From: Microcaldota archaeon
GTDB taxonomy: Archaea; Micrarchaeota; Micrarchaeia; Micrarchaeales; CABMGC01
Assembly: GCA_021804305.1 (NCBI GenBank)
Contig: JAJZKF010000003.1
Location: 1 to 17,157 of the forward strand
Direction: 5' to 3'
DNA: 17,157 nt
Shown here: positions 7,266-14,632 of the stretch, piece by piece
Numbering within the stretch: position 1 is the stretch's first letter
Layout of the letters: the number at the start of each line of letters is the position of its first letter
Notes under the pieces: generated by a model
Seen by the model: only the letters and a program-made list of their open reading frames with translations
Database searches by the model: none
Told to the model about the DNA's origin: nothing
Program-made: the position numbers and the translations under genes

Positions 7266-8438
7266 ATGGAGAAACTCAATATCGCCTTTTACACAGACAC
7301 CTATCTTCCAGCTGTTGATGGCGTAGTGGCCTCAATGCTCAACTTCAAGGGAGAACTTGAGAGAAGGGGGCACAACGTATACATATTTGCCAGCGGCCGG
7401 AAGGGCCAGAGGGGAGGCAGGAAGCTCTTCCTGTATCCTGGAGTGCCTCTCAGGCCGTATCCCCAGTACAACGTGGCGCTTTTCCCGTACAGCTCTGTCT
7501 CCAAGCTTGGCGACCTCAAGATAGACCTGATCCATGCCCAGACGCCGTTTGTCATGGGTTTCGCCGCGCTGATAGCGTCTAAGATTGGGAGATATCCGCT
7601 TGCAAGCACATTCCACACCCTGATAAACAACAGGAGCATCGTCGATGAGTACTATCCTAAAAGCAGCAGCCTGAAGGGATTTGCAAGGAAGTACCTGTGG
7701 CTGTACACGAAGTTCTTTTATAATCATTCAAACGTGACGATAGCTCCTACCGAATCGGTGCTGCGTATGCTTGCGAGATACGGGATAAGCAACACCGCCG
7801 TGGTGCCGAACAGCGTGGACACAAGGAAATACAGGCCAGGCATCGACGGCTCGGGGGTAAGGAAGCTCCTTCAGATAGGCAGCAGGGAGAAGGTGATCCT
7901 GTATCTTGGCAGGATAAGCAAGGAGAAGAGGCTCAATGTCATGCTCAAGGCGTGCAAGAGGCTGAGGCTTTCGAAGACCAAGGAGAGGCTTAGGTTTGTG
8001 ATAGGCGGGACCGGCCCTGCAGAAAGGTATTACAAGCTGATGGCAAGGCGCCTTGGCGTGCAGGACATGGTGCAGTTCATCGGATTTGTCGACAGCAAGA
8101 TGCTTCCGGGCCTATATGCGGCAGCAGACGCCTTCTGCATGCCCTCAACATTCGAGACGCAGGGCATAGTCTGCCTTGAGGCGATGGCGTGCGGAAAACC
8201 AGTTGTCGGAGCGGACTACCTTGCGCTCAGCGAGCTCATAAAGAACGGGAAGAATGGCGAGAAGTTCGCCGCGGGAGATTACGCAGGGTGCGCGCGGAAG
8301 ATAGAAAGGGTTTTAAATAACCCTGCAGCTTATACAAAGGCAGCCGTAAGCACTGCAAGTGAATTCTCAATAGGGAAGACCACGGACAGGCTTCTCGATA
8401 TTTATAACAATGTCTTATCCGAGTGGGCGATTAACTGA
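7266..8438 (+). CDS. GT4-family glycosyltransferase
   Basis: Retaining, nucleotide-sugar-dependent glycosyltransferase with GT-B fold. Of 390 residues, the N-terminal Rossmann domain begins IAFYTDTYLPAVDGVVAS (6-23), where the GV loop contacts the acceptor or phosphate. The C-terminal donor domain starts near VVPNSVDTRKY (179-189), then LYLGRISKEKRL (212-223), and has the E-x7-E pair E297/E305 in ETQGIVCLEAMACGKPVV. The closest known types are diacylglycerol glucosyl-/mannosyltransferases and PimB-like enzymes, so a glycolipid or surface glycan role is likely; the acceptor cannot be read from sequence. There is no membrane helix, so it is probably peripheral. AGGA lies 5 bp before the ATG. 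Its TGA overlaps the CTG start of the next gene (CTGA). Confidence 0.9.
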   Translation: MEKLNIAFYTDTYLPAVDGVVASMLNFKGELERRGHNVYIFASGRKGQRGGRKLFLYPGVPLRPYPQYNVALFPYSSVSKLGDLKIDLIHAQTPFVMGFAALIASKIGRYPLASTFHTLINNRSIVDEYYPKSSSLKGFARKYLWLYTKFFYNHSNVTIAPTESVLRMLARYGISNTAVVPNSVDTRKYRPGIDGSGVRKLLQIGSREKVILYLGRISKEKRLNVMLKACKRLRLSKTKERLRFVIGGTGPAERYYKLMARRLGVQDMVQFIGFVDSKMLPGLYAAADAFCMPSTFETQGIVCLEAMACGKPVVGADYLALSELIKNGKNGEKFAAGDYAGCARKIERVLNNPAAYTKAAVSTASEFSIGKTTDRLLDIYNNVLSEWAIN

Positions 8439-9088
8439 GCGACGAGGTCGTCAAGAACGGCGCAAATAACACAACAACCGCAGCGCCAGCCGCAGCTCCC
8501 GCGGCCCCTCCGTCCAATCCGCAGGCCGACGAGATCAGGCGCCAGATCGACGAGGAGAAGAAGAAGATACACCAGCTCATCGATGGAATAAAGAGGAACA
8601 GGCACAGGCTCGCATACAAGCTCTCTGAGCAGGCCGCAATCGCAAAGCTTCCCCAGGCGCCAAAGGCACATCACGGTGAGATAGGATACCTGAAAAGAAG
8701 GAAGGAGGCAATAGAGTTCAGGATAGCCACCGAGGCATTTTCGCTGCAGGCCGAGAAGGATCTGATAAGGAAGAAAGGCGAGATAGAAGAGCAGCTGAAC
8801 GAGGCGCTCAAGAGCTACAGGATCAGAAAGAAGGCAGAATACATAAGCAATGACATCAAGGAAATAACAAAGGCGATAAGCGACATAGAGGCCGAGATAG
8901 ACGAGGTAGACAAGAGGCTTGACGTGCTGTATGCGGCCCTCAGGAAGGTGATAAGCCAGTCGCATAGAAGGCCCAGGCAGGACAGGAAGATCCCTGAGCC
9001 AAAGCCGCAGGAGATAAGCCTTGCAGACATAGCGATAATAAAGGACAACACCAATCCTAAGCGCGCAGGCAATGAGGACGGTGAGTGA
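8435..9088 (+). CDS. Coiled-coil protein with Ala/Pro-rich N-terminal tail, apparent CTG start
   Basis: An open frame of 217 codons lies between the glycosyltransferase and the nuclease. It begins CTG-AGC-GAC-GAG-GTC, which with initiator Met would read MSDEVVKNG, directly after an in-frame TAA (8432-8434). No in-frame ATG exists and the first GTG is codon 164, so CTG 8435 is the only plausible start; it overlaps the upstream TGA. Residues 10-30 are a low-complexity Thr/Ala/Pro tail. Residues about 32-65 and 84-175 are charged heptad-like helices that predict coiled coils, including YLKRRKEAIEFRIATEAFSL (85-104). The tail (176-217) is basic and Pro-rich, then acidic. It resembles conserved archaeal coiled-coil proteins of unknown role; position after ribosomal genes hints at an RNA or ribosome link, which is inference. 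Confidence 0.85.
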   Translation: MSDEVVKNGANNTTTAAPAAAPAAPPSNPQADEIRRQIDEEKKKIHQLIDGIKRNRHRLAYKLSEQAAIAKLPQAPKAHHGEIGYLKRRKEAIEFRIATEAFSLQAEKDLIRKKGEIEEQLNEALKSYRIRKKAEYISNDIKEITKAISDIEAEIDEVDKRLDVLYAALRKVISQSHRRPRQDRKIPEPKPQEISLADIAIIKDNTNPKRAGNEDGE

Positions 9089-10399
9089 CTGAAGATCACG
9101 TTTTTCGGAGCAGCAGGGGAGGTCGGCAGGAGCTGTATAATGCTTGAGTCGAAAGACACGCGCATACTCCTTGACGCGGGGATAAAGCTAGGGGCCCAGG
9201 TTGAGTTTCCAATCATTCCTGACAGCGAGTTCAGGACGATCGACGGGATCGTGGTAAGTCATGCGCATCTTGACCACTCCGGCTACCTTCCGCACATTTA
9301 TACCGCCGGATATGAGGGCTATACATATACGCTGAAGCCCACGTTCGAGCTCACAAACGTGCTGATAAGCGATTATATACGGATTTCAAACCCGGACAAC
9401 ATAAAGAAGGAAGGTATCGGAAAGATGTCGAGGAAGCACAAGCTCGTCGAATACCATCAGGAGTTTAAGATAAAGGACCTGACGCTAAAGCTTATACCTG
9501 CAGGCCATATCCTCGGAAGCGCGATGGTAGAGATAAGCGACGGCACGGAAAGGCTGATATACACCGGCGACTGCAATTTCAGGACCACAAAGCTTCTGGA
9601 TCCCGCATATACCGAGAGCCTCCATGCTTCAACCCTGATAACAGAATCGACATATGCGGGCGACAACGACGTCTTTGAAGGCGAGAAGAAGACTGCAGAC
9701 CTGATGGTGTCAAGCATAGGCGAAACGATAAAGCAGGGGGGCAAGGCCATAATCCCGGCATTTGCAGTGGGAAGGGCGCAGGAGACGCTGCTCCTGCTCG
9801 ACGACTATATGAAGTCGGGGATACTTCAGAAGGTTCCGATATACATGGATGGGATGATAGGCAAGGCAATGAGGATACACAGGCATAACGTGGTCTACTG
9901 TAGGGACGAGCTGCAGAAGCGCATACTCCTCAACGACGACGACCCTTTCAAGAGCAAGAACTTCTACAACGTCACTACAAGGCAGCAAAGGGCGAAGATC
10001 ATGGACGGCCACGAGTCAGGTATAATAGTCACAACCAGCGGCATGATCTCCGGAGGCCCGATCATGAGGTATCTGCAGCACTGCGGAAACGACCCTGCAA
10101 ACAAGCTTATCATAGTAGGATACCAGGCCCATGGAACCCTTGGAAGACTCCTGCTCGAGGGGGCAAAGGAGGTCATGATAGACGGAAGGAAGACAAAAAT
10201 AAGCATGCCAGTTGAGAAGTACCACCTCTCCGCGCATGCTGACAGAAGGCAGCTCATGAGCTTTTTCGGCAGGATACACGGCCTGAGAAACATACTGATC
10301 GTGCACGGCGAGCCAGGAAAGGCGAAGGAGCTTCAGGCCGCGCTTAAGAACAAATACAATGCAGTCCATCCTGCGCTCGGAAGCGATCATACGGTGTGA
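9089..10399 (+). CDS. Beta-CASP metallo-beta-lactamase ribonuclease, aCPSF2-like, apparent CTG start
   Basis: Zinc-dependent RNase of the beta-CASP family, related to CPSF73; archaeal members process or degrade mRNA 3' or 5' ends. All motifs are present (numbered from CTG): LLDAG 27-31, HAHLDH 58-63, H140 in GHILGSA, D161 in YTGD, E186 in LITEST, H383 in LSAHAD and H406 in IVHGE. At 436 residues without N-terminal KH domains it fits aCPSF2 rather than aCPSF1. The first strand KITFFGAAGEVGRSCIMLE needs translation from CTG 9089; the first ATG (9140) would cut away most of this conserved strand. CTG follows the upstream TGA with no gap and has GGTGA 4 bp before it, a good ribosome site. Confidence 0.93.
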   Translation: MKITFFGAAGEVGRSCIMLESKDTRILLDAGIKLGAQVEFPIIPDSEFRTIDGIVVSHAHLDHSGYLPHIYTAGYEGYTYTLKPTFELTNVLISDYIRISNPDNIKKEGIGKMSRKHKLVEYHQEFKIKDLTLKLIPAGHILGSAMVEISDGTERLIYTGDCNFRTTKLLDPAYTESLHASTLITESTYAGDNDVFEGEKKTADLMVSSIGETIKQGGKAIIPAFAVGRAQETLLLLDDYMKSGILQKVPIYMDGMIGKAMRIHRHNVVYCRDELQKRILLNDDDPFKSKNFYNVTTRQQRAKIMDGHESGIIVTTSGMISGGPIMRYLQHCGNDPANKLIIVGYQAHGTLGRLLLEGAKEVMIDGRKTKISMPVEKYHLSAHADRRQLMSFFGRIHGLRNILIVHGEPGKAKELQAALKNKYNAVHPALGSDHTV

Positions 10400-10705
10400 T
10401 TAGCCGCGCTCCACTGCGAATCCCTGGTAATCCATGATGCCGCTTCTGGACTCTTCAGGGAATTCATCGTCATCCTCAGAGAACTGCTCAATGCGCCTTA
10501 CCTGAGGTCCGCTTACAGTATCAACGTCTATCTCATTTCTGAAGGCAGCCAGGGCTTCAGGGCTTCCATCCGCAATTATCCGCACGCTCCCGTCGCCGGA
10601 GTTCCATACAGCCCCCTTTATCCCGCATCTGCCGGCAGCGCCCCTGACGAAGGCCCTGTACCCGACACCCTGTACGAATCCATGCACGACGAGCAAGACC
10701 CTCAT
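10400..10705 (-). CDS. acyP: Acylphosphatase
   Basis: Small enzyme that hydrolyses acyl phosphates such as carbamoyl or acetyl phosphate. From ATG 10705 it is 101 residues. The active-site loop GFVQGVGYR (9-17) supplies R17, and N35 in GAVWNSGDGSV is the second catalytic residue. ATG 10705 is preferred over the GTG at 10726 because families begin at this strand and GGTAAT stands just upstream; the GTG would overlap the aminotransferase. The C-terminus has an unusual acidic run (SEDDDEFPEE, 76-85). It is 11 bp after the aminotransferase stop, so likely cotranscribed. Its stop abuts the nuclease stop on the other strand. Confidence 0.93.
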   Translation of the reverse strand: MRVLLVVHGFVQGVGYRAFVRGAAGRCGIKGAVWNSGDGSVRIIADGSPEALAAFRNEIDVDTVSGPQVRRIEQFSEDDDEFPEESRSGIMDYQGFAVERG

Positions 10706-10716
10706 CCGATTACCCG

Positions 10717-11886
10717 CTATACGCACTGTGAGATTATCCTGAGCCCCTCCTCTGCCGTCTTTTCGTCTATGTTAAGGGCAGGGAAAAGTGTGAAGGTATC
10801 ATGGCCTGTATTAGACATGATGACGCCATGTTTCAGCGCCCTCCCCACTATCCGCAGCGCATAGTCCCTGTGCCTGAATCCGACTCCGATTGCAAGGCCA
10901 ACAGCCCGTATCTCAGGGCTGTGCCTGAACTGCATCCCCCTAAGCTGTTCTTCAAACCATCTGCCCATCGTTTCAGCCTTCTTCCACAGCTTGCCTTTCA
11001 TTATGTACCTAATGTTCGCCATCGCTGCTTCCGTGGCGAGCGGCATCCAGCCAAACGTGGAGTAGGTGCTGAAGTCGAATTCCATGGAATCTGCAATCTC
11101 GTCCGTCACTACCGTTGCGCCGAGCCCCGCATGCCCGCCTGTGATGGCCTTGCCAAGGGTCATTATATCTGGTTTCAGATTGTAATGTTCCGAGGCAAAG
11201 AGCCTTCCTGTCCTTCCAAAGCCTGTTGCAACCTCGTCCATTATCAGGTCAGTGCCGTAGCTCCTGCACGCATCGCCCACAATTCCGAAGAACTCCCTGT
11301 CTGGCACTACGACCCCTAGATTGCACACAATCGGTTCAGAGATGTACGCTGCAATCTTTTCGGTCTTTAGGAGCTTCTCGACCGCCCTTCCTGCATCGGC
11401 GTCGAAAGGCGGGTTGATCCTATGGCAGCCAGGCAGTAAATTCTTCCAGTGCGCCCTGAAGCCAGGGCCGCCTACACTCATAGCTCCGATGGAATGGCCG
11501 TGATAGCCTCCAAGCGAGACAAAGCCAGTCCTGCCTGTGTGCACCATGGCGGATTGAAGTGCGATTTCCACGGCCTCGGTCCCTCCCGTCGCCCTGAAGC
11601 TCTTTCTCAGCCGGCCTGGCGTGATTCTGGCAAGCGTCTCGGCTAGTTCCGCCCATGGCTTGTAAAGGAGATACGGGTCTACATAGCCAGGGCCCCTGAA
11701 CTTCCTCATCCGCCCAAGCACGTAATCGTTATTCCATCCTATGTTTCCGACGTTCCATCCCATTATGAGGTCTATGTACCTCCTCTTTCCGGAATAAATG
11801 CAGCTGCCCCGCGCGCCGGTTACCTCCACTGGCAGGGCCTTCTCATCGCGAAACAGGTATCTCGAGTCTTTGCCACGCACATCCAT
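10717..11886 (-). CDS. PLP-dependent class III aminotransferase
   Basis: Fold-type I aminotransferase of class III, which includes acetylornithine, 4-aminobutyrate and glutamate-semialdehyde enzymes. Of 389 residues, ATGGTEAVEIAL (99-110) binds the PLP phosphate, IMDEVATGFGRTG (215-227) holds D217 that pairs with the pyridine nitrogen, and K246 in TLGKAITGG forms the Schiff base. YSTFGWMPLATEAA, in the C-terminal third, replaces the common STFGGNP motif. The substrate cannot be fixed: no biosynthetic neighbours are present. GGTAGG precedes ATG 11886 and a TATA-like GTATAATAAT is centred 40 bp upstream. The acylphosphatase gene follows. Confidence 0.92.
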   Translation of the reverse strand: MDVRGKDSRYLFRDEKALPVEVTGARGSCIYSGKRRYIDLIMGWNVGNIGWNNDYVLGRMRKFRGPGYVDPYLLYKPWAELAETLARITPGRLRKSFRATGGTEAVEIALQSAMVHTGRTGFVSLGGYHGHSIGAMSVGGPGFRAHWKNLLPGCHRINPPFDADAGRAVEKLLKTEKIAAYISEPIVCNLGVVVPDREFFGIVGDACRSYGTDLIMDEVATGFGRTGRLFASEHYNLKPDIMTLGKAITGGHAGLGATVVTDEIADSMEFDFSTYSTFGWMPLATEAAMANIRYIMKGKLWKKAETMGRWFEEQLRGMQFRHSPEIRAVGLAIGVGFRHRDYALRIVGRALKHGVIMSNTGHDTFTLFPALNIDEKTAEEGLRIISQCV

Positions 11887-11887
11887 C

Positions 11888-12040
11888 CTACCACAACTCC
11901 ATGCGATTCAGACCATTTGGATTATTATACTGCAGGAAGGCGAGTGAACAGACACTTCCGGCTACATCTGGTTCTAGCTCTTTTACGGACCAACTCAACT
12001 TCATTGCGAGTTGTTTTCCGTTTTTATATGCCTCTTTCAT
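11888..12040 (-). CDS. Possible 50-residue small protein just upstream of the aminotransferase
   Basis: ATG 12040 opens a 50-codon frame (starts MKEAYKNGKQLAMKLSWSVK, ends NRMELW) whose TAG ends one base before the aminotransferase ATG. GAGGGC stands just upstream of its start. The tight link and reasonable composition favour a real gene, but I recognise no family, and a TATA-like element for the aminotransferase lies within it, so it may be leader sequence instead. The frame continues upstream to an ATG at 12085, which is a less natural start. Confidence 0.3.
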   Translation of the reverse strand: MKEAYKNGKQLAMKLSWSVKELEPDVAGSVCSLAFLQYNNPNGLNRMELW

Positions 12041-12093
12041 GCCCTCAACTCGCCACTGGGGCGACGGGTCTGCGGAGCGGATCATCCATCATC

Positions 12094-12735
12094 TCAGACT
12101 CTTCTTGCAATAACACAGTAGCCATGATAATGTTTCCTCATTGCATGCATTCGGGCTATCTTGTACCCATTAAGGAGCCGTATTAGCTCTTCCTTGTCCA
12201 ACGAATGATGCGGCACGCCCTTCTCAATCCCAGACAGCGGAACATAAGTATGCTTCTCGATCCAACGGTGCGTTACAGGTCTTCCATATTCTACCAATGC
12301 CTTTTCGAGTTTTTGTGATCCCTCATAGCTGGGAATCTGTAAGAATAAATAACCCTTGGACTTAATCACCCTATTGATTTCCCTGAATACCCTTTTCAGA
12401 GTACTTGCATTTGTATGATGAATAGATCTTGTTGCTATGATCAAATCAAAATAGTGATCTTGATACGGCAGGCCTTTTGTAAAGTCATGGCATTTAAGGT
12501 CTGCATGCAATTTGGCTTTTGCAAGACGTTTTTTTAACTGCTTCAGTATCTGTGGGTAGTTATCAATGCCGAATACATTATGTCCTTTGTCAGCGAAATA
12601 AAAGACATGCCTTCCGTGTCCGCAGCCGATGTCCAAGACTTTTGAATTGGCACAGAGATTTTTGTTTATGAATGGTATCTCTGGTTCTACCTTGTAGCCT
12701 TTACTCTTGTACCATGTGGTCCAGTTAGATGACAT
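12094..12735 (-). CDS. SAM-dependent class I methyltransferase
   Basis: Seven-beta-strand methyltransferase of the Methyltransf_11 type, 213 residues. Motif I VLDIGCGHGRH (33-43) binds SAM, D58 in FGIDNY is the acidic ribose-binding residue, and DLIIATRSIHHT (97-108) is motif IV with the small-molecule-type HH element. The SAM core is complete; the C-terminal part (about 155-213) is rich in His and basic residues. The substrate is unknown. Base composition is more AT-rich than the aminotransferase next to it, which suggests separate acquisition. A TATA box 26 bp upstream of the ATG predicts a leaderless single-gene transcript. Confidence 0.88.
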   Translation of the reverse strand: MSSNWTTWYKSKGYKVEPEIPFINKNLCANSKVLDIGCGHGRHVFYFADKGHNVFGIDNYPQILKQLKKRLAKAKLHADLKCHDFTKGLPYQDHYFDLIIATRSIHHTNASTLKRVFREINRVIKSKGYLFLQIPSYEGSQKLEKALVEYGRPVTHRWIEKHTYVPLSGIEKGVPHHSLDKEELIRLLNGYKIARMHAMRKHYHGYCVIARRV

Positions 12736-12757
12736 GAACTACAATGGGCTGAATAGT

Positions 12758-12766
12758 CTTATAAAA
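12758..12766 (-). promoter_or_regulatory. TATA box of the methyltransferase gene
   Basis: The minus strand reads TTTTATAAG, centred 27 bp upstream of ATG 12735, so initiation would fall at or next to the A of the start codon. Confidence 0.55.
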
Positions 12767-12846
12767 GCTCCGCGATATTTCCTGAAAATATGCGGATCTT
12801 TACAATTCTGTTGTCGTAAGCAACCGTATGGAGTCACAGGGATGTC

Positions 12847-12888
12847 GATGTAAATGCGATTGCACCCATCGGTAAAAGATGTAAATGC
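12847..12888 (+). repeat. Direct repeat GATGTAAATGC, two copies 31 bp apart
   Basis: Copies lie at 12847-12857 and 12878-12888 in the 216-bp gap between the methyltransferase and the DUF3800 fragment. The spacing is about three helical turns, which would suit a protein-binding site, but two 11-mers in AT-rich DNA may be chance. Otherwise this gap holds only the two promoters. Confidence 0.3.
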
Positions 12889-12920
12889 TGGTTAATGCCT
12901 TCTTCTCCACTCTGAGATAG

Positions 12921-12929
12921 AAATATAAG
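12921..12929 (+). promoter_or_regulatory. TATA box of the DUF3800 gene
   Basis: AAATATAAG is centred 27 bp upstream of ATG 12952, a leaderless arrangement. Confidence 0.5.
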
Positions 12930-12951
12930 AGAACACTGCGTAAACTACAAT

Positions 12952-13320
12952 ATGTATATCTTCATTGATGAGTCTGGCACCACGGACGAAACGAGCAAGC
13001 AGAAGTTCTTGGTGATAAGTTTTGTAATTTCTGAAAACAAGGCTTTTGTAGACAGACTAATCTTCAAGATAAGACGCCAGTGCGAACTTAAGTGCAAGGC
13101 GATTAAAAGAAGAGAGTTGAGCTACCACGATTTGACGCCGTTTCAAAGAGAGATTGCAGTAAAACCAATGACCCTAATGTCGATAGGAATGTACCAAAAT
13201 CCAAAAGAGGACGTACATGCCTTCGGTGCTATACTGGCCTGTGCTAACGGCCTTTGTTTTCATACCTCAGTCTCTGACCATAGGGTTCCAAACCATACCT
13301 TTTGCAATACTCGGTGGTGA
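12952..13320 (+). pseudogene. DUF3800 protein, N-terminal fragment
   Basis: The product begins MYIFIDESGTTDETSKQKFLV, which matches the start of DUF3800 proteins, an RNase H-like family common in defence and mobile loci; D6 and E7 are the expected first acidic residues. Only 122 residues remain, against the usual 200-300 or so, and the last 20 (from about FHTSVSDHRV) look out of frame. The second half of the family with the later acidic residues is missing, and the ORF runs 77 bp into the convergent gene at 13244. It is best read as a truncated remnant, though its promoter looks intact. A short functional variant cannot be ruled out. Confidence 0.6.
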
Positions 13321-13984
13321 CAGCCCTTACATGTTCAGAAATCAATATTGACTTCGAAAGAATAAAGAAGACAACTTGATTGTCAGAAACCAAATAAACA
13401 GGAAAGTTTGTTGATATATTCCTGTTAAGGGCCGCTTTCATGCTCTTAAAATATCTCTTCCTTTTTACCCGCGGTATGTACTGGAATATCATGAGTACTG
13501 AATTATCGTTCATCCTAGAGTATATGCCGCATATCTCACCGTAAGTCACATGCCCGTCTGATGGTTTATGTGAATTTAACGGCTCTATGCCTATATCAGG
13601 GTCCAGAAGTACAACGGCGCCGCCGAGCATGCTGTCGGGTATGCCTTCAAAATAGCTCTTCCTCTTTGCATTAGAAAAATACGTGTTGCCGGCGTATACA
13701 TTAAATACCCGGCATCCGGAACCTGCAGTTCTGAAAAATCCCGAGAGTTCGACTATGTTCCGTTTGTCCTCATGCAAGCAATTCATTAGAAAACCTGCAA
13801 GAACTCTATTTTGTATGCCGACATGATTTCCTTTATACAGAATCTTGCTTCCATGGGTGCTTTTTGTGTCCGGCGTTAGCATCGGTATTAATGTTAAACT
13901 GCTTGGCCCTCCTTTGCATAGCAGGCTAAGCGCTAAATCATACTTAAACAGATCCCTGATATCTGCAAAATACTGGTTTTTCAT
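13244..13984 (-). CDS. Uncharacterised protein of a MKNQYF-starting family
   Basis: The 246 residues begin MKNQYFADIRDLFKYDLALS and contain MLTPD (35-39), VVLLDPDIGIEP (124-135) and MIFQYIPRVKRKRYF (165-179). I recall this pattern from a widespread prokaryotic protein family of unknown function found in accessory regions, whose members start KNQYFGD and carry a conserved DPDxGIE motif and a QHFPR-like motif; the acidic motif looks enzymatic. The name and activity are unknown to me. ATG 13984 is chosen over TTG 14005 because the family starts there and the TATA core (14009-14020) is about 30 bp upstream. It is divergent from the Nudix gene and overlaps the DUF3800 remnant tail to tail. Confidence 0.75.
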   Translation of the reverse strand: MKNQYFADIRDLFKYDLALSLLCKGGPSSLTLIPMLTPDTKSTHGSKILYKGNHVGIQNRVLAGFLMNCLHEDKRNIVELSGFFRTAGSGCRVFNVYAGNTYFSNAKRKSYFEGIPDSMLGGAVVLLDPDIGIEPLNSHKPSDGHVTYGEICGIYSRMNDNSVLMIFQYIPRVKRKRYFKSMKAALNRNISTNFPVYLVSDNQVVFFILSKSILISEHVRAVTTEYCKRYGLEPYGQRLRYENKGR

Positions 13985-14008
13985 AAGACCAATAGGACTT
14001 GGCAATGC

Positions 14009-14020
14009 TATAATAAATAT
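14009..14020. promoter_or_regulatory. Shared TATA core for the 13244 gene (-) and the Nudix gene (+)
   Basis: TATAATAAATAT is centred 26 bp from the Nudix ATG (14041) and 30 bp from ATG 13984 on the other strand. Only 56 bp separate the two start codons, so one AT-rich core must serve both. Confidence 0.55.
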
Positions 14021-14040
14021 TTTTAGGGAAAGACGATATT

Positions 14041-14595
14041 ATGGCGATAGAGGCAACAATATGTTACATTAGGGGTGGTGGCAGGGTCCTTCTTAAGACG
14101 TCAGTCAGGGGCATAAGCAAGGGATATTGGAATCTTCCCGGAGGTAAAATACAGCGACCCGAAACTCCACGGCAATGCGTCGTGCGGGAGGTTCTCGAAG
14201 AAACCGGCCTGAGGATCAAAAACGTATCAAAAAACGGAACGATGCGTCTGTATGATGAGCCGGAGAGACTGTTTTATATAATTCATGTGTTCTCTTCAGG
14301 CAACTACGACGGTGTTTTGCATTCCACAGAGGAGGGGTGGGTGAAGTGGTTCGATATTAATGCAATGCCATTTGAAAAGATGTGGGGCACTGCCAGATAT
14401 GTAATGCCACTAATCATCCAAGGCAAGAATATAAACGCCAGCTTCCTGATCGACAAGCGCAGGAATGTTATTGGCTACAGAACAGGAAAAGGCGGCCAGA
14501 GCGCCGGCCTTCGATGGAAACCTCTACCGCTTGAGGACCTTAAGTATGCCACCGGAGATGCCCGTCCAGCATCCGGGGGTAGGATCCAACAGTGA
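14041..14595 (+). CDS. Nudix hydrolase (MutT-like)
   Basis: Hydrolyses a nucleoside diphosphate linked to another moiety; exact substrate unknown. The Nudix box is complete at 35-57: G35, x5, E41, x7, R49-E50-V-x-E53-E54-x-G56-L57, which binds Mg. GYWNLPGG (28-35) precedes it as in MutT and ADP-ribose enzymes. The Nudix fold accounts for residues 1 to about 130; the C-terminal 50 residues (KGGQSAGLRWKPL onwards) are an unassigned basic tail. Promoter spacing predicts leaderless translation, with an AGGGAA 10 bp upstream. It ends 37 bp from the convergent toxin gene; that gap holds only a short T-rich stretch. Confidence 0.9.
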   Translation: MAIEATICYIRGGGRVLLKTSVRGISKGYWNLPGGKIQRPETPRQCVVREVLEETGLRIKNVSKNGTMRLYDEPERLFYIIHVFSSGNYDGVLHSTEEGWVKWFDINAMPFEKMWGTARYVMPLIIQGKNINASFLIDKRRNVIGYRTGKGGQSAGLRWKPLPLEDLKYATGDARPASGGRIQQ

Positions 14596-14632
14596 GAAGT
14601 GACCGGTTTTAGGTATTTCTATCCGGCTGCGT

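Noticed and set aside
8402..8965. 187-codon minus-strand frame across the coiled-coil region
   Set aside because: It is Leu/Tyr/Cys-rich, the expected antisense of a Glu/Lys/Arg-rich coiled coil, and the plus frame has a natural start, ribosome coupling and heptads.
9140..10399. ATG 9140 as the nuclease start
   Set aside because: It removes the conserved first beta-strand; CTG 9089 with GGTGA upstream restores it.
10706..10726. GTG 10726 as acylphosphatase start
   Set aside because: It would add seven residues not typical of the family and overlap the aminotransferase; ATG 10705 has GGTAAT just upstream.
11917..12186. 89-codon plus-strand frame between aminotransferase and methyltransferase
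   Set aside because: It overlaps the methyltransferase 3' end in antisense and has no promoter or ribosome site.
12700..13000. CRISPR or other spaced repeat array
   Set aside because: Only one pair of 11-bp repeats is present; no regular array occurs anywhere in the window.
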